This document shows, one piece after another, positions 58,270-64,000 of a stretch of 64,000 bases of DNA. Position 1 is the first letter of the stretch, and each line of letters opens with the position of its first letter. Location: NCBI RefSeq assembly GCF_011758765.1, contig NZ_JAANOU010000001.1:5456001-5520000 (forward strand). Reading direction: 5' to 3'. Position numbers and translations under genes: made by a program. This stretch comes from Amycolatopsis viridis (GTDB taxonomy: Bacteria; Actinomycetota; Actinomycetes; Mycobacteriales; Pseudonocardiaceae). Below the pieces are notes generated by a model. The model had not been told where the DNA came from. It saw only the letters and a program-made list of their open reading frames with translations, and did not search any database.

Positions 58270-58336
58270 CCGATGCGCGCCTAGCCGCGATGGCCCGCCG
58301 GCACGTCGAGGGGCGGTGCCGGCGGGTCACCGTGGT

Positions 58337-58364
58337 GCCCGGCCCGGAGGGATCCGGGCCGGGC
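58337..58364. terminator. Second hairpin in the same convergent gap
   Basis: GCCCGGCCCGG / CCGGGCCGGGC, a perfect 11-bp GC-only stem with a 6-base loop, 115 bases past the end of the minus-strand MocR gene. GC-rich hairpins without T runs are common actinobacterial terminators. Confidence 0.5.
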
Positions 58365-58478
58365 GACCGGCAGCCGGTGCGCTGGACGTCGTCCGCCGAA
58401 CCTCCTCCCTGGAGCGGCAGGTCCGACGGCCCAGCGCACCGGCAGCTCCGGTGGTGAACCGGACCTCCGCACGGCGCG

Positions 58479-59906
58479 TCAGGCCACCGGTAGGTCGTCG
58501 GCCGGGGTGGCGCGGATCGAGGCGGCCGCGAGGGCCAGCCGGGTGGTGGCTTCGGTCAGGCGGGACGCCGGCTGGGCGAACGGGAGCCGGATCCAGCGTT
58601 CCAGCCCGCCCTGGGCGCTGAACCTGGAACCGGGCGCGATCTGAACTCCGTGGTTGGCCGCGGCGACCGCGAGGCGGGTGCTCATCGGCTCGGGCAGGCG
58701 GCACCACAACGACGAACCGCCGGCCGGCACGTGGAACCGCCACTCCGGCAGCTCCCGGCGCACCGCCTCCACGAGCACGTCCCGCAGCCCGCGCAGATCT
58801 GCACGCCGTGCCGCCAGCGCGCCGTCCCCCGCGCCGAGCAACTCGGCCAGCACCAGTTGCTCGAACACGGGCGACCCCAGATCGGAGCCGAACCGGGCCG
58901 AGGACAACCGGGTCAGCAGGTCCTCCGACGCCCGGATCCAGCCGATCCGCAGCCCACCCCAGTGCGACTTCGACGCCGTTCCCACGCTGATCGCCCAGCT
59001 CCCGGCGAACGCGGCCAGCGGAGGGGGCCCGTCGAGCGGATCGCCCTCCAGGTCCAGCTCGACGAACGTCTCGTCGACCACCGCATGCGTTTGCGTGCGC
59101 GCCAGCAGCGCGCCGAGACGCTCCCGGCCCGGCTCGTCCAGTCGCTCCCCCGTCGGGTTGTGGAAGTCGACGATGAAGTACGCCATCCGGGGCGCGGTCT
59201 GGCGAACCGCGGCCTCCATCCCGGCGAGGTCCCACCCGTGCTCGCCGAGCGCGACCGGGACCGGCGTGGTGTGGGCGTTGCGGATCGCGTCGAGCGCGTT
59301 GGGGTAGGTCGGTTGCTCGACCAGCACGCGGTCCCCGGGGTGGGTCAGCATGCGCAGCGCGAGGACGAACGCGTGGTGCGCGCCGTTGGTGATCATGATC
59401 TGGTCCGGCGTGGTGGGCAGGCCCCGCGCGGCGTACCGCTGCGCGATGCGCTCCCGCAGCACCGGAAGGCCGCGCCCGGTGTAGCCGTGGCCGCCGAGCT
59501 CGTCGACCAGCAGCAGCCGCGCGCGATCGACCGCGGCCGCCAGGCCCGGAATCGCCGGCGACGCGGCGCGGGCGAGGTCGATCGCCTCCGGGCTGTCCGG
59601 TGGTGCAGCGGCCGGCGGCCGGCTCCGCGGCGTGGTGATCCACGACCCCGCGCCGCGCCGGCTGGCCACCAGGCCGGCCTCCCGGAGCCGGTCCAGGGCG
59701 GCCGCGACGAGCGTGCGGCTGACGTCCAGCGCCGCGGCCAGCTCGCGTTCCGACGGCAGCCGGGTGCCCACCGGGAGCTGGCCGTCCAGCACCCCGAGTT
59801 CGATTGCCGCCGCGAGGTCCGCCGCCCCGTGACGAGAGCCACTGCGTCGCCAAGCGCCGAGCACCACGGCCAATCTGCGGGCGGAAATCCGGCCGATCGC
59901 GTCCAT
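58479..59906 (-). CDS. MocR/GabR-type regulator (GntR HTH fused to aminotransferase-like domain)
   Basis: 475 residues, ATG 59906. GntR winged helix at about 25-95 (AADLAAAIELGVLDGQLPVGTRLPSERELAAALDVSRTLVAAALDRLREAGLVASRRGAGSWI), then a fold-type I PLP domain: LLLVDELGGHGYTGRGLPVLRERIAQRYAARGL, TNGAHHAFVLALRMLTHPGDRVLVEQPTYPNALDAIR, FIVDFHNPTGERLDEPGRERLGALL and SVGTASKSHWGGLRIGWIRASEDLLTRLSS with the PLP Lys. Divergent from a YczE-type membrane gene, the same pairing as yczR-yczE. The operator at 59911-59930 is in the gap. Confidence 0.93.
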   Translation of the reverse strand: MDAIGRISARRLAVVLGAWRRSGSRHGAADLAAAIELGVLDGQLPVGTRLPSERELAAALDVSRTLVAAALDRLREAGLVASRRGAGSWITTPRSRPPAAAPPDSPEAIDLARAASPAIPGLAAAVDRARLLLVDELGGHGYTGRGLPVLRERIAQRYAARGLPTTPDQIMITNGAHHAFVLALRMLTHPGDRVLVEQPTYPNALDAIRNAHTTPVPVALGEHGWDLAGMEAAVRQTAPRMAYFIVDFHNPTGERLDEPGRERLGALLARTQTHAVVDETFVELDLEGDPLDGPPPLAAFAGSWAISVGTASKSHWGGLRIGWIRASEDLLTRLSSARFGSDLGSPVFEQLVLAELLGAGDGALAARRADLRGLRDVLVEAVRRELPEWRFHVPAGGSSLWCRLPEPMSTRLAVAAANHGVQIAPGSRFSAQGGLERWIRLPFAQPASRLTEATTRLALAAASIRATPADDLPVA

Positions 59907-59910
59907 GACA

Positions 59911-59930
59911 GCCAATTATTGCTAATTGGC
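59911..59930. promoter_or_regulatory. MocR operator between the regulator and YczE-type gene
   Basis: GCCAATTA / TAATTGGC, perfect 8-base arms with a TTGC centre, immediately upstream of the regulator ATG and 40 bases before the likely yczE start. Its AT-richness is exceptional here. Position suits control of both genes; MocR proteins often bind direct repeats too, so the exact footprint is open. Confidence 0.65.
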
Positions 59931-59969
59931 CCTGGCGGGGAAGAGCCAGTTCCCCGCACAGTGGATTTC

Positions 59970-60593
59970 GTGACTGCGATCGATCTTCGGCCGGTGCGCG
60001 TGTCGATCAGCCCCGCGCGCCGGCTCACCCAGCTGCTGGCCGGACTCGTCCTCTACGGCGCGAGCATGGCGATGATGACCCGCGCGCGGCTCGGCCTCGA
60101 CCCGTGGGACGTCCTGCACGAGGGCATCACCAAGCGGACGGGTCTCACGTTCGGCACGGTCGTCGGCATCGCCTCGGTCGCCGTGCTCCTGCTGTGGATC
60201 CCGCTCCGGCAGCGGCCCGGGCTGGGCACCGTGCTGAACGTGCTGGTCATCTCGGTGGTCGTGGACCTGGTGCGCGCCATGCTGCCCGACCAGCAGGTGC
60301 TCGGCTGGCGGATCACGTTGCTGATCGCCGGCATCCTGCTCAACGCCGTGGCCACCGCGGTCTACGTCGGCGCCCGGCTCGGCCCCGGGCCGCGCGACGG
60401 CTTGATGACCGGACTGGCCGCGCGCACGGGCTGGTCCGTCCGGCTGGTGCGCACCGGCATCGAAGTCACCGCGCTGGCGGCCGGCTGGCTGCTCGGCGGC
60501 ACGGTGGGTGTGGGAACCATCCTCTACGCGCTCGCGATCGGCCCGCTCACCCAGGCCCTGCTGCCGCACGTCGCCTGGCGCGAATCACGCTAG
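59970..60593 (+). CDS. YczE/YyaS/YitT-type membrane protein
   Basis: 207 residues from GTG 59970 (VTAIDLRPVRVSISPARRLTQLLAGLVLYGASMAMMTRARLGLDPWDVLHEGITKRTGLTFGTVVGIASVAVLL). Five predicted helices; the region GLDPWDVLHEGITKRTGL and ARLGPGPRDGLMTGLAARTGWSVRLVRTGIEVTALAAGWLLGGTVGVGTILYALAIGPLTQALLP are typical of the YczE family. Divergent from a MocR regulator, the usual arrangement; the two are thought to link vitamin B6 or amino-acid signals to a membrane transporter. A GTG at 59961 is an alternative start. Confidence 0.9.
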   Translation: MTAIDLRPVRVSISPARRLTQLLAGLVLYGASMAMMTRARLGLDPWDVLHEGITKRTGLTFGTVVGIASVAVLLLWIPLRQRPGLGTVLNVLVISVVVDLVRAMLPDQQVLGWRITLLIAGILLNAVATAVYVGARLGPGPRDGLMTGLAARTGWSVRLVRTGIEVTALAAGWLLGGTVGVGTILYALAIGPLTQALLPHVAWRESR

Positions 60594-61112
60594 CGCCTGC
60601 CGGACCCGCCGCGCGTCCACATCGAACCGGGCGAGCACGTCGGCGGCGGGTCCGCGCGTCGCGGCGAGCGCGAGCAGGATGTGTTCGCTCCCGAGTTCCT
60701 TGCCGCCCAAGGAGATCGCCTCGGTCAGGCACACCTGCAGGACCTTCTTCGACTCGGTCGTGAACGGCGTGCGCCATCGCTTCCGGCCTCCGGCGCCACC
60801 GGTGAGCGCGTCCGGCCCGTGCGCCTGTCCGACCCGGTCCAGGATCGCGTCCACGTCGATGCCGAACTCGCCGAGCGCCTCGGCGTCGGCTTCGGTGATG
60901 CCGCCCCGGCGCCGCACCCGCGCGGTCTCGGCGGCTACGTCGCCGAGGGCCACGCCGAACCCGGCGAGCAGGCGCCCGGCCGTGCTGTCCGGCAGGTGCA
61001 GCAACGCCGCCAGCAGGTGCAACGGGTCGATCCGTGGCGAACCGAGGCGGATCGCGTCCTGCTGCGCCCCGGTGACCACCGCGCGGGCATCCGAGGTGAA
61101 CTTCTCGAACAT
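60585..61112 (-). CDS. Clp protease N-terminal domain protein
   Basis: 175 residues from ATG 61112. Two Clp-N repeats: MFEKFTSDARAVVTGAQQDA with SPRIDPLHLLAALLHLPDSTAGRLLAGFGV, then FTTESKKVLQVCLTEAISLGGKELGSEHILLALAATRGPAADVLARFDVDARRVRQAL. No AAA module follows, so this is a stand-alone Clp-N adaptor-like protein. The middle GGAGGRKRWRTP lies between repeats. It overlaps the HTH stop by one base. Such HTH/Clp-N pairs occur widely in actinobacteria; the substrates they handle are unknown. Confidence 0.92.
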   Translation of the reverse strand: MFEKFTSDARAVVTGAQQDAIRLGSPRIDPLHLLAALLHLPDSTAGRLLAGFGVALGDVAAETARVRRRGGITEADAEALGEFGIDVDAILDRVGQAHGPDALTGGAGGRKRWRTPFTTESKKVLQVCLTEAISLGGKELGSEHILLALAATRGPAADVLARFDVDARRVRQALA

Positions 61113-61321
61113 CACTGCCTCCCGTACTTCTTGTGCACTGCCTGCCTGCTCACGCCGAGTTCGGCCGCGATGTCCTGCCACGACCACCCCTGGGCCCGCG
61201 CGCTGCGCACCTGGACGGCTTCGAGCTGTTCGAGCAGCCGCCGCAACGCGGCCACCGCGCGCAGGCCGACCCGGGGGTCGCGGTCGCCGGCGCGGGCGGC
61301 CAGATCGGTTGCCTTCGTCAT
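61112..61321 (-). CDS. Small HTH protein paired with the Clp-N gene
   Basis: 69 residues, ATG 61321. The C-terminal HTH is WSWQDIAAELGVSRQAVHKKYGRQ; the first 45 residues are helical (ATDLAARAGDRDPRVGLRAVAALRRLLEQLEAVQVRSARAQG). It probably binds the twin GTCAAC-N4-GTTGAC sites just upstream. Its stop overlaps the Clp-N start, so both are produced together; the HTH product may be a repressor whose turnover or activity is tied to its Clp-N partner. That link is inference. Confidence 0.88.
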   Translation of the reverse strand: MTKATDLAARAGDRDPRVGLRAVAALRRLLEQLEAVQVRSARAQGWSWQDIAAELGVSRQAVHKKYGRQ

Positions 61322-61324
61322 GAT

Positions 61325-61367
61325 GTCAACCTACGTTGACGAGGCGCGCGCGTCAACTACGGTTGAC
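61325..61367. promoter_or_regulatory. Two copies of palindrome GTCAAC-N4-GTTGAC upstream of HTH/Clp-N operon and PP2C gene
   Basis: GTCAAC (61325-61330) CTAC GTTGAC (61335-61340) and GTCAAC (61352-61357) TACG GTTGAC (61362-61367). Each is a perfect 6-base inverted repeat with a 4-base centre, and the two centres are 27 bases apart. They cover the gap between the HTH start (61321) and the PP2C start (61384). The small HTH protein is the natural binder. Confidence 0.75.
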
Positions 61368-61383
61368 AGCTAGGGTCGGACGC

Positions 61384-62142
61384 GTGATCCGGACGGCCCA
61401 GCGACCCGGCGTCGGTCTCGACGGCAGGCCACGCCCGACCGAGGACCGCATCGTGGTGCTCGATCACGCCGTAGCAGTGCTCGACGGCGCCACCTCGGCC
61501 GACCCGGACCAGCCCTCCGGCGGCTGGTACGCGGAGCGGCTGGCATCCCGGCTCGCCCGCGACCTCGGCACTCGCGATGGTGGCGACCTGCGTGACGTGC
61601 TGCGCACGGCGATCACCGGCGTCGCGCGCGAGCACGGCCTGCGCCCCGGCGCATCCCCGTCCAGCACGGTGGCGATGCTGCGCTGGAACGCCGAGCGGGT
61701 GGACGCACTGGTGCTCGCGGACAGTCCCATCGTCGCGTTTGGACAGAGTGTGGACGTGCTCGCCGACGATCGTCTGGTCACGCTCCGCCGCGCCGGCCGG
61801 CTGCGCACGCAGCAGGCCGTGCGGGCGCTGCGCAACCAGCCGGGCGGCTTCTGGGTGGCCGAGGCCGATCCGGACGCCGCCGCCCACGCCCTGGTCCGCA
61901 GCTGGCCCCGCGCCGCGCTGGACGCCGTGCTGCTCGCCAGCGACGGGGTGTCCTGCGGCGTCGACGACTACGGCCTGTTCACCTGGCCGGAAACCCTGCG
62001 GCTGGCGCGCACGCGGGGTGTGGACGCGGTGCTCGACACGGTCCGGGCCGCGGAGGACGGCGACCCGGACCGCATCCGCTGGCCGCGGGCCAAACGTCAC
62101 GACGACCAGGCGCTGGCGCTGGTCGAGTTCCGGCGTCCCTAG
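61384..62142 (+). CDS. PP2C-type protein phosphatase-like protein
   Basis: 252 residues from GTG 61384 (VIRTAQRPGVGLDGRPRPTEDRIVVLDHAVAVLDGATSADP). PP2C-like core with TEDRIVVLDHAVAVLDGATS, SSTVAMLRWNAERVDALVLADSPIVAFG and AVLLASDGVSCGVDDYG; several metal-binding Asp positions of PP2C (DGATS, ASDGVS) are visible, though the sequence is divergent. It may be a phosphatase or an inactive relative. Divergent from the HTH/Clp-N operon, with shared operators, so probably under the same control. Confidence 0.75.
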   Translation: MIRTAQRPGVGLDGRPRPTEDRIVVLDHAVAVLDGATSADPDQPSGGWYAERLASRLARDLGTRDGGDLRDVLRTAITGVAREHGLRPGASPSSTVAMLRWNAERVDALVLADSPIVAFGQSVDVLADDRLVTLRRAGRLRTQQAVRALRNQPGGFWVAEADPDAAAHALVRSWPRAALDAVLLASDGVSCGVDDYGLFTWPETLRLARTRGVDAVLDTVRAAEDGDPDRIRWPRAKRHDDQALALVEFRRP

Positions 62143-62202
62143 GGGAAAGATCGGGGACTTCTCCGGATCTTGGGCGCCCCGGGCGGCGGAAAGCTGGGAC
62201 GC

Positions 62203-62838
62203 ATGGAGATTTCCGGAGGTACCAAGGGCGACAGAGCCCGCCCCTGGCTGCTCGCGGCGAACGTCGCGATCGGCTGGGGACTGCTGACCGTCTTCGTCCT
62301 GCACATCGTCAGCGCCCGAAACCCGGTGTGGGACACGTTGTCCAGTTACGCACTCGTCAAGGGCGGGATCGGGCTGCTGGGCGCGAGCATGATCGCCATC
62401 GCCGCCGGATCGATCGCGCTGCTCGCCGCACTCCGGGCCGCCGGGCACCGGCTCGGCCCGGCCACGCACGTGGTGTTCTGGACGTGGTCACTCGGACTCG
62501 TCGCGGCCGCACTGTTCCCCGCGAGCTACCCCGAGCGGTTCCACCCGGCGAGCGGCGAGATCCACGAATACGCTTGCGCCGCAGCGTTCCTGAGCCTCGC
62601 CGCGCTCGGCTGGACGCTGCCCGAACCGCTGCGCACGCACCCCGCGATCGTGCGGCTCACCCTGCTGACGCTCGGCGGCGTGCTGCTGTTCGGGGTCAGC
62701 TACCTGATGCCCGGGGTGCTGCCGATCGGGCTGACCCAGCGCCTCGCGCTCGCCGCGGACGTCGGCCTGCTCGTCACGCTCGCCCGTGCGGTCGCCGTGA
62801 CCGCGCCGGCAAAACCGCGGGAGCGGGTACCCAGCTGA
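62203..62838 (+). CDS. DUF998 family membrane protein
   Basis: 211 residues from ATG 62203. Six hydrophobic segments. Seen: LLAANVAIGWGLLTVFVLHIVSARNPVWDTLSSYALVKGGIGLLGASMIAIAAGSIALLAAL, GPATHVVFWTWSLGLVAAALFPASYPERFHPASGEIHEYACAAAFLSLAALGWTL and a last pair ending in LVTLARAVAVTAPAKPRERVPS. This matches DUF998, a family of unknown function. Convergent with the deazaflavin-type oxidoreductase. Confidence 0.88.
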   Translation: MEISGGTKGDRARPWLLAANVAIGWGLLTVFVLHIVSARNPVWDTLSSYALVKGGIGLLGASMIAIAAGSIALLAALRAAGHRLGPATHVVFWTWSLGLVAAALFPASYPERFHPASGEIHEYACAAAFLSLAALGWTLPEPLRTHPAIVRLTLLTLGGVLLFGVSYLMPGVLPIGLTQRLALAADVGLLVTLARAVAVTAPAKPRERVPS

Positions 62839-62877
62839 CCCGTGGCTGCCACCGGGCGGGCGCCGCGCCGGCCCGCC

Positions 62878-63321
62878 TCAGGCGGTTCCGGTGATGCGGA
62901 AGACCGGGAAGCCGGGCGCGACGCCCCGCAGCACCTCGTCCGGCGACTTGTGGTCGACGCCGTCGAAGAAGCGGCTGACCTCCCACGCCCACCGCTTCAG
63001 GTAAGCCCGCAGGATCGGCGGCTTCTCCGCTTCGGTCAGCTCGGCGAACCGGAACGTCTCGACCCGGCGCCCGACCCGCAGCTGCCCTTCGCCCGCCGCG
63101 CGCAGGTTGCGCACCCACTGCGTCTGGCCGCGCGGCGCGACGAGGTAGCGCTGCCCGCCGACCTTCAGCACGTTCACCGGCGTCGACCGGATCTGCCCGG
63201 ACTTGCGGCCCCGCACCAGCAGGACCCGGCTGCCGGCCACGCTCAGGCCCAGTTTGGTCAGCACACCCACCACGGCGTTGAACATCCCGTCGGCCTTGCC
63301 CGGCTGGAGGTAGCGGTTCAT
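62878..63321 (-). CDS. Deazaflavin (F420)-dependent nitroreductase family protein
   Basis: 147 residues, ATG 63321. DDN/F420H2-dependent fold: GMFNAVVGVLTKLGLSVAGSRVLLVRGRKSGQIRSTPVNVLKVGGQRYLVAPRGQTQWVRNLRAAGEGQLRVGRRVETFRFAELTEAEKPPILRAYLKRW. RGRKSGQIRSTPV and GQTQWVRNLRAAG are the family marks. Members reduce quinones or other compounds with F420H2. Divergent from the TetR gene at the right end, which is likely its regulator. Confidence 0.92.
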   Translation of the reverse strand: MNRYLQPGKADGMFNAVVGVLTKLGLSVAGSRVLLVRGRKSGQIRSTPVNVLKVGGQRYLVAPRGQTQWVRNLRAAGEGQLRVGRRVETFRFAELTEAEKPPILRAYLKRWAWEVSRFFDGVDHKSPDEVLRGVAPGFPVFRITGTA

Positions 63322-63385
63322 CTCGGTTCTCCCTTAGCGAGATCGGTGCTCTCTGTTGAGATCAGTGAACACCGCGACTTCCGCA

Positions 63386-63398
63386 AGAGCACTGCTCT
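63386..63398. promoter_or_regulatory. Palindrome between nitroreductase-like and TetR genes
   Basis: AGAGCA-C-TGCTCT is a perfect 6-base inverted repeat about a single base, midway in the 118-base gap between the divergent starts. Related pieces (GAGATCGGTGCTCT at 63350-63360 region and CCGATCTC at 63411-63418) surround it. A likely TetR operator. Confidence 0.55.
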
Positions 63399-63439
63399 CA
63401 AATTTGTGCGCCGATCTCAGAATGTGGCAGACTGTCCGC

Positions 63440-64000
63440 ATGCCTGCCGCCAGGACCGCCCGGGAACGCGCCCGCGCCGAACTGACCCGCGAGATCAAGG
63501 ACGAAGCGCGCCGCCAGCTCGGCGAGGTCGGACCGCACGGGCTGTCCCTGCGCGCGGTCGCGCGCGAGCTGGGGATGGTCTCCTCGGCGCTCTACCGCTA
63601 CTTCCCCAGCCGGGACCACCTGCTCACCGACCTGATCATCGACGCCTACAACGAGATCGGCGAGGCTGCCGAACGCGCCGACGACCCGTCCGCGAAACCC
63701 CGCGAACGGTGGATGCGCGTGTGGACCGCCACGCGGGACTGGGCGAAGCGGAACCCGCACGAGTACGCGCTGATCTACGGCTCCCCGGTGCCCGGCTACC
63801 AGGCACCCCAGGACACCATCGCACCCGCCGGGCGCGTCGCCGTCGCGCTGGTCCGTGTGATGGAGGAAGCCGAGCTCGCCCCCGCGATGCCCGGCCCGCC
63901 CCTGTCCGCCGAGCTGGCCGGGCAGGCCGGCCGGGTCCGGACGGCCGTCGGCACCTCGCTCACGGACGACGACCTCGTCCGGCTCATCACCGTCTGGACG
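63440..64000 (+). CDS. TetR/AcrR family transcriptional regulator, C-terminus cut by window edge
   Basis: At least 187 residues from ATG 63440; the frame is still open at base 64000. N-terminal HTH: TREIKDEARRQLGEVGPHGLSLRAVARELGMVSSALYRYFPSRDHLLTDLI. Following region ERWMRVWTATRDWAKRNPHEYALIYGSPVPGYQAPQDTIAPAGRVAVALVRVM matches the TetR_C_13/WHG-type domain seen in many actinomycete TetRs. Divergent from the deazaflavin-type nitroreductase; the palindromes in the gap point to local control. Confidence 0.92.
   Translation, partial: MPAARTARERARAELTREIKDEARRQLGEVGPHGLSLRAVARELGMVSSALYRYFPSRDHLLTDLIIDAYNEIGEAAERADDPSAKPRERWMRVWTATRDWAKRNPHEYALIYGSPVPGYQAPQDTIAPAGRVAVALVRVMEEAELAPAMPGPPLSAELAGQAGRVRTAVGTSLTDDDLVRLITVWT

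Larger units (their letters stand above)
58048..58478. other. Convergent intergenic region with two strong hairpins, no gene seen
   Basis: About 430 bases between a plus-strand and a minus-strand gene. Two perfect hairpins: GCTTCCGCTC / GAGCGGAAGC (58242-58269, 8-base loop) and GCCCGGCCCGG / CCGGGCCGGGC (58337-58364, 6-base loop). Both could terminate or stabilise the two convergent transcripts. Open frames inside show no family resemblance. Confidence 0.65.

Overview
The window is one 64-kb piece of a high-GC actinobacterial chromosome. It looks like Pseudonocardiaceae, most probably Amycolatopsis or a close relative. The reasons are the uniformly high GC with strong third-position bias, frequent GTG starts, 4-base stop/start overlaps, a mycothiol gene (mshA), senX3-regX3, an HbhA-like protein and a BldN-type sigma factor. 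I see no tRNA, rRNA, CRISPR array, insertion sequence or prophage. Almost all of it is ordinary chromosomal backbone. From memory, about 6-48 kb is gene-for-gene similar to the Mycobacterium tuberculosis Rv0474-Rv0512 block in inverted order (hbhA, murB, mshA, gpm1, senX3-regX3, ppx, proC, bS22, galE2, plsC-like, serB1-like, hemACDB), with lineage-specific insertions.

Layout. 0-9.2 kb: heme genes read leftward (rex, hemA, hemC, hemD, hemB, hemL at the edge), interrupted by three small membrane genes and a divergent TetR / SnoaL-DUF3237 module with a palindromic operator. 9.3-12.7 kb: a membrane-anchored molybdopterin oxidoreductase, an acyl-CoA ligase and a glutaredoxin-like protein. 12.8-14.5 kb: BldN-like ECF sigma factor and a DUF5667 membrane protein. 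14.5-14.9 kb: a Gdx/SugE-type SMR exporter preceded by a clear guanidine-III riboswitch. 15-25 kb: HAD phosphatase, lysophospholipid acyltransferase, epimerase, bS22, a small HTH protein, proC, thioesterase, proline dehydrogenase, TIM-barrel protein, a proline-rich membrane protein and Ppx. 25-32.8 kb: RegX3-SenX3, an aldo/keto reductase, two regulators, gpmA, an intergenic array of four C-rich-loop hairpins (candidate small RNA), ybjN and mshA. 32.8-40 kb: L,D-transpeptidase, SDR, murB, a methyltransferase, and an ornithine-lipid pair olsB-olsA followed by DedA. 40-48 kb: purU, enoyl/alkenal reductase, a glycine-betaine-type ABC importer without a local ATPase, ybaK, and the hbhA cluster.

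48-64 kb is more accessory: a zinc-ribbon P-loop protein, a zinc-ribbon protein with DSPRPY repeats, a PadR-controlled ABC exporter, VOC and CGNR proteins, a cluster of DnaA-box-like sites, DUF445, an aminotransferase, a second ECF sigma factor, a secreted Pro/Ala-rich protein, a MocR regulator divergent from a YczE-type membrane protein, a Clp-N domain / HTH pair behind two copies of one palindrome, a PP2C-like protein, DUF998, a deazaflavin-type oxidoreductase and a TetR regulator cut by the right edge.

The most interesting non-coding signals are the guanidine-III riboswitch (14820-14859) and the four-hairpin C-rich RNA candidate between ybjN and gpmA (30678-30857). Many regulators here carry a perfect or near-perfect palindrome in their own upstream gap (Rex, two TetRs, XRE, PadR, MocR, the Clp-N/HTH pair), so their operators can be proposed directly from the sequence.
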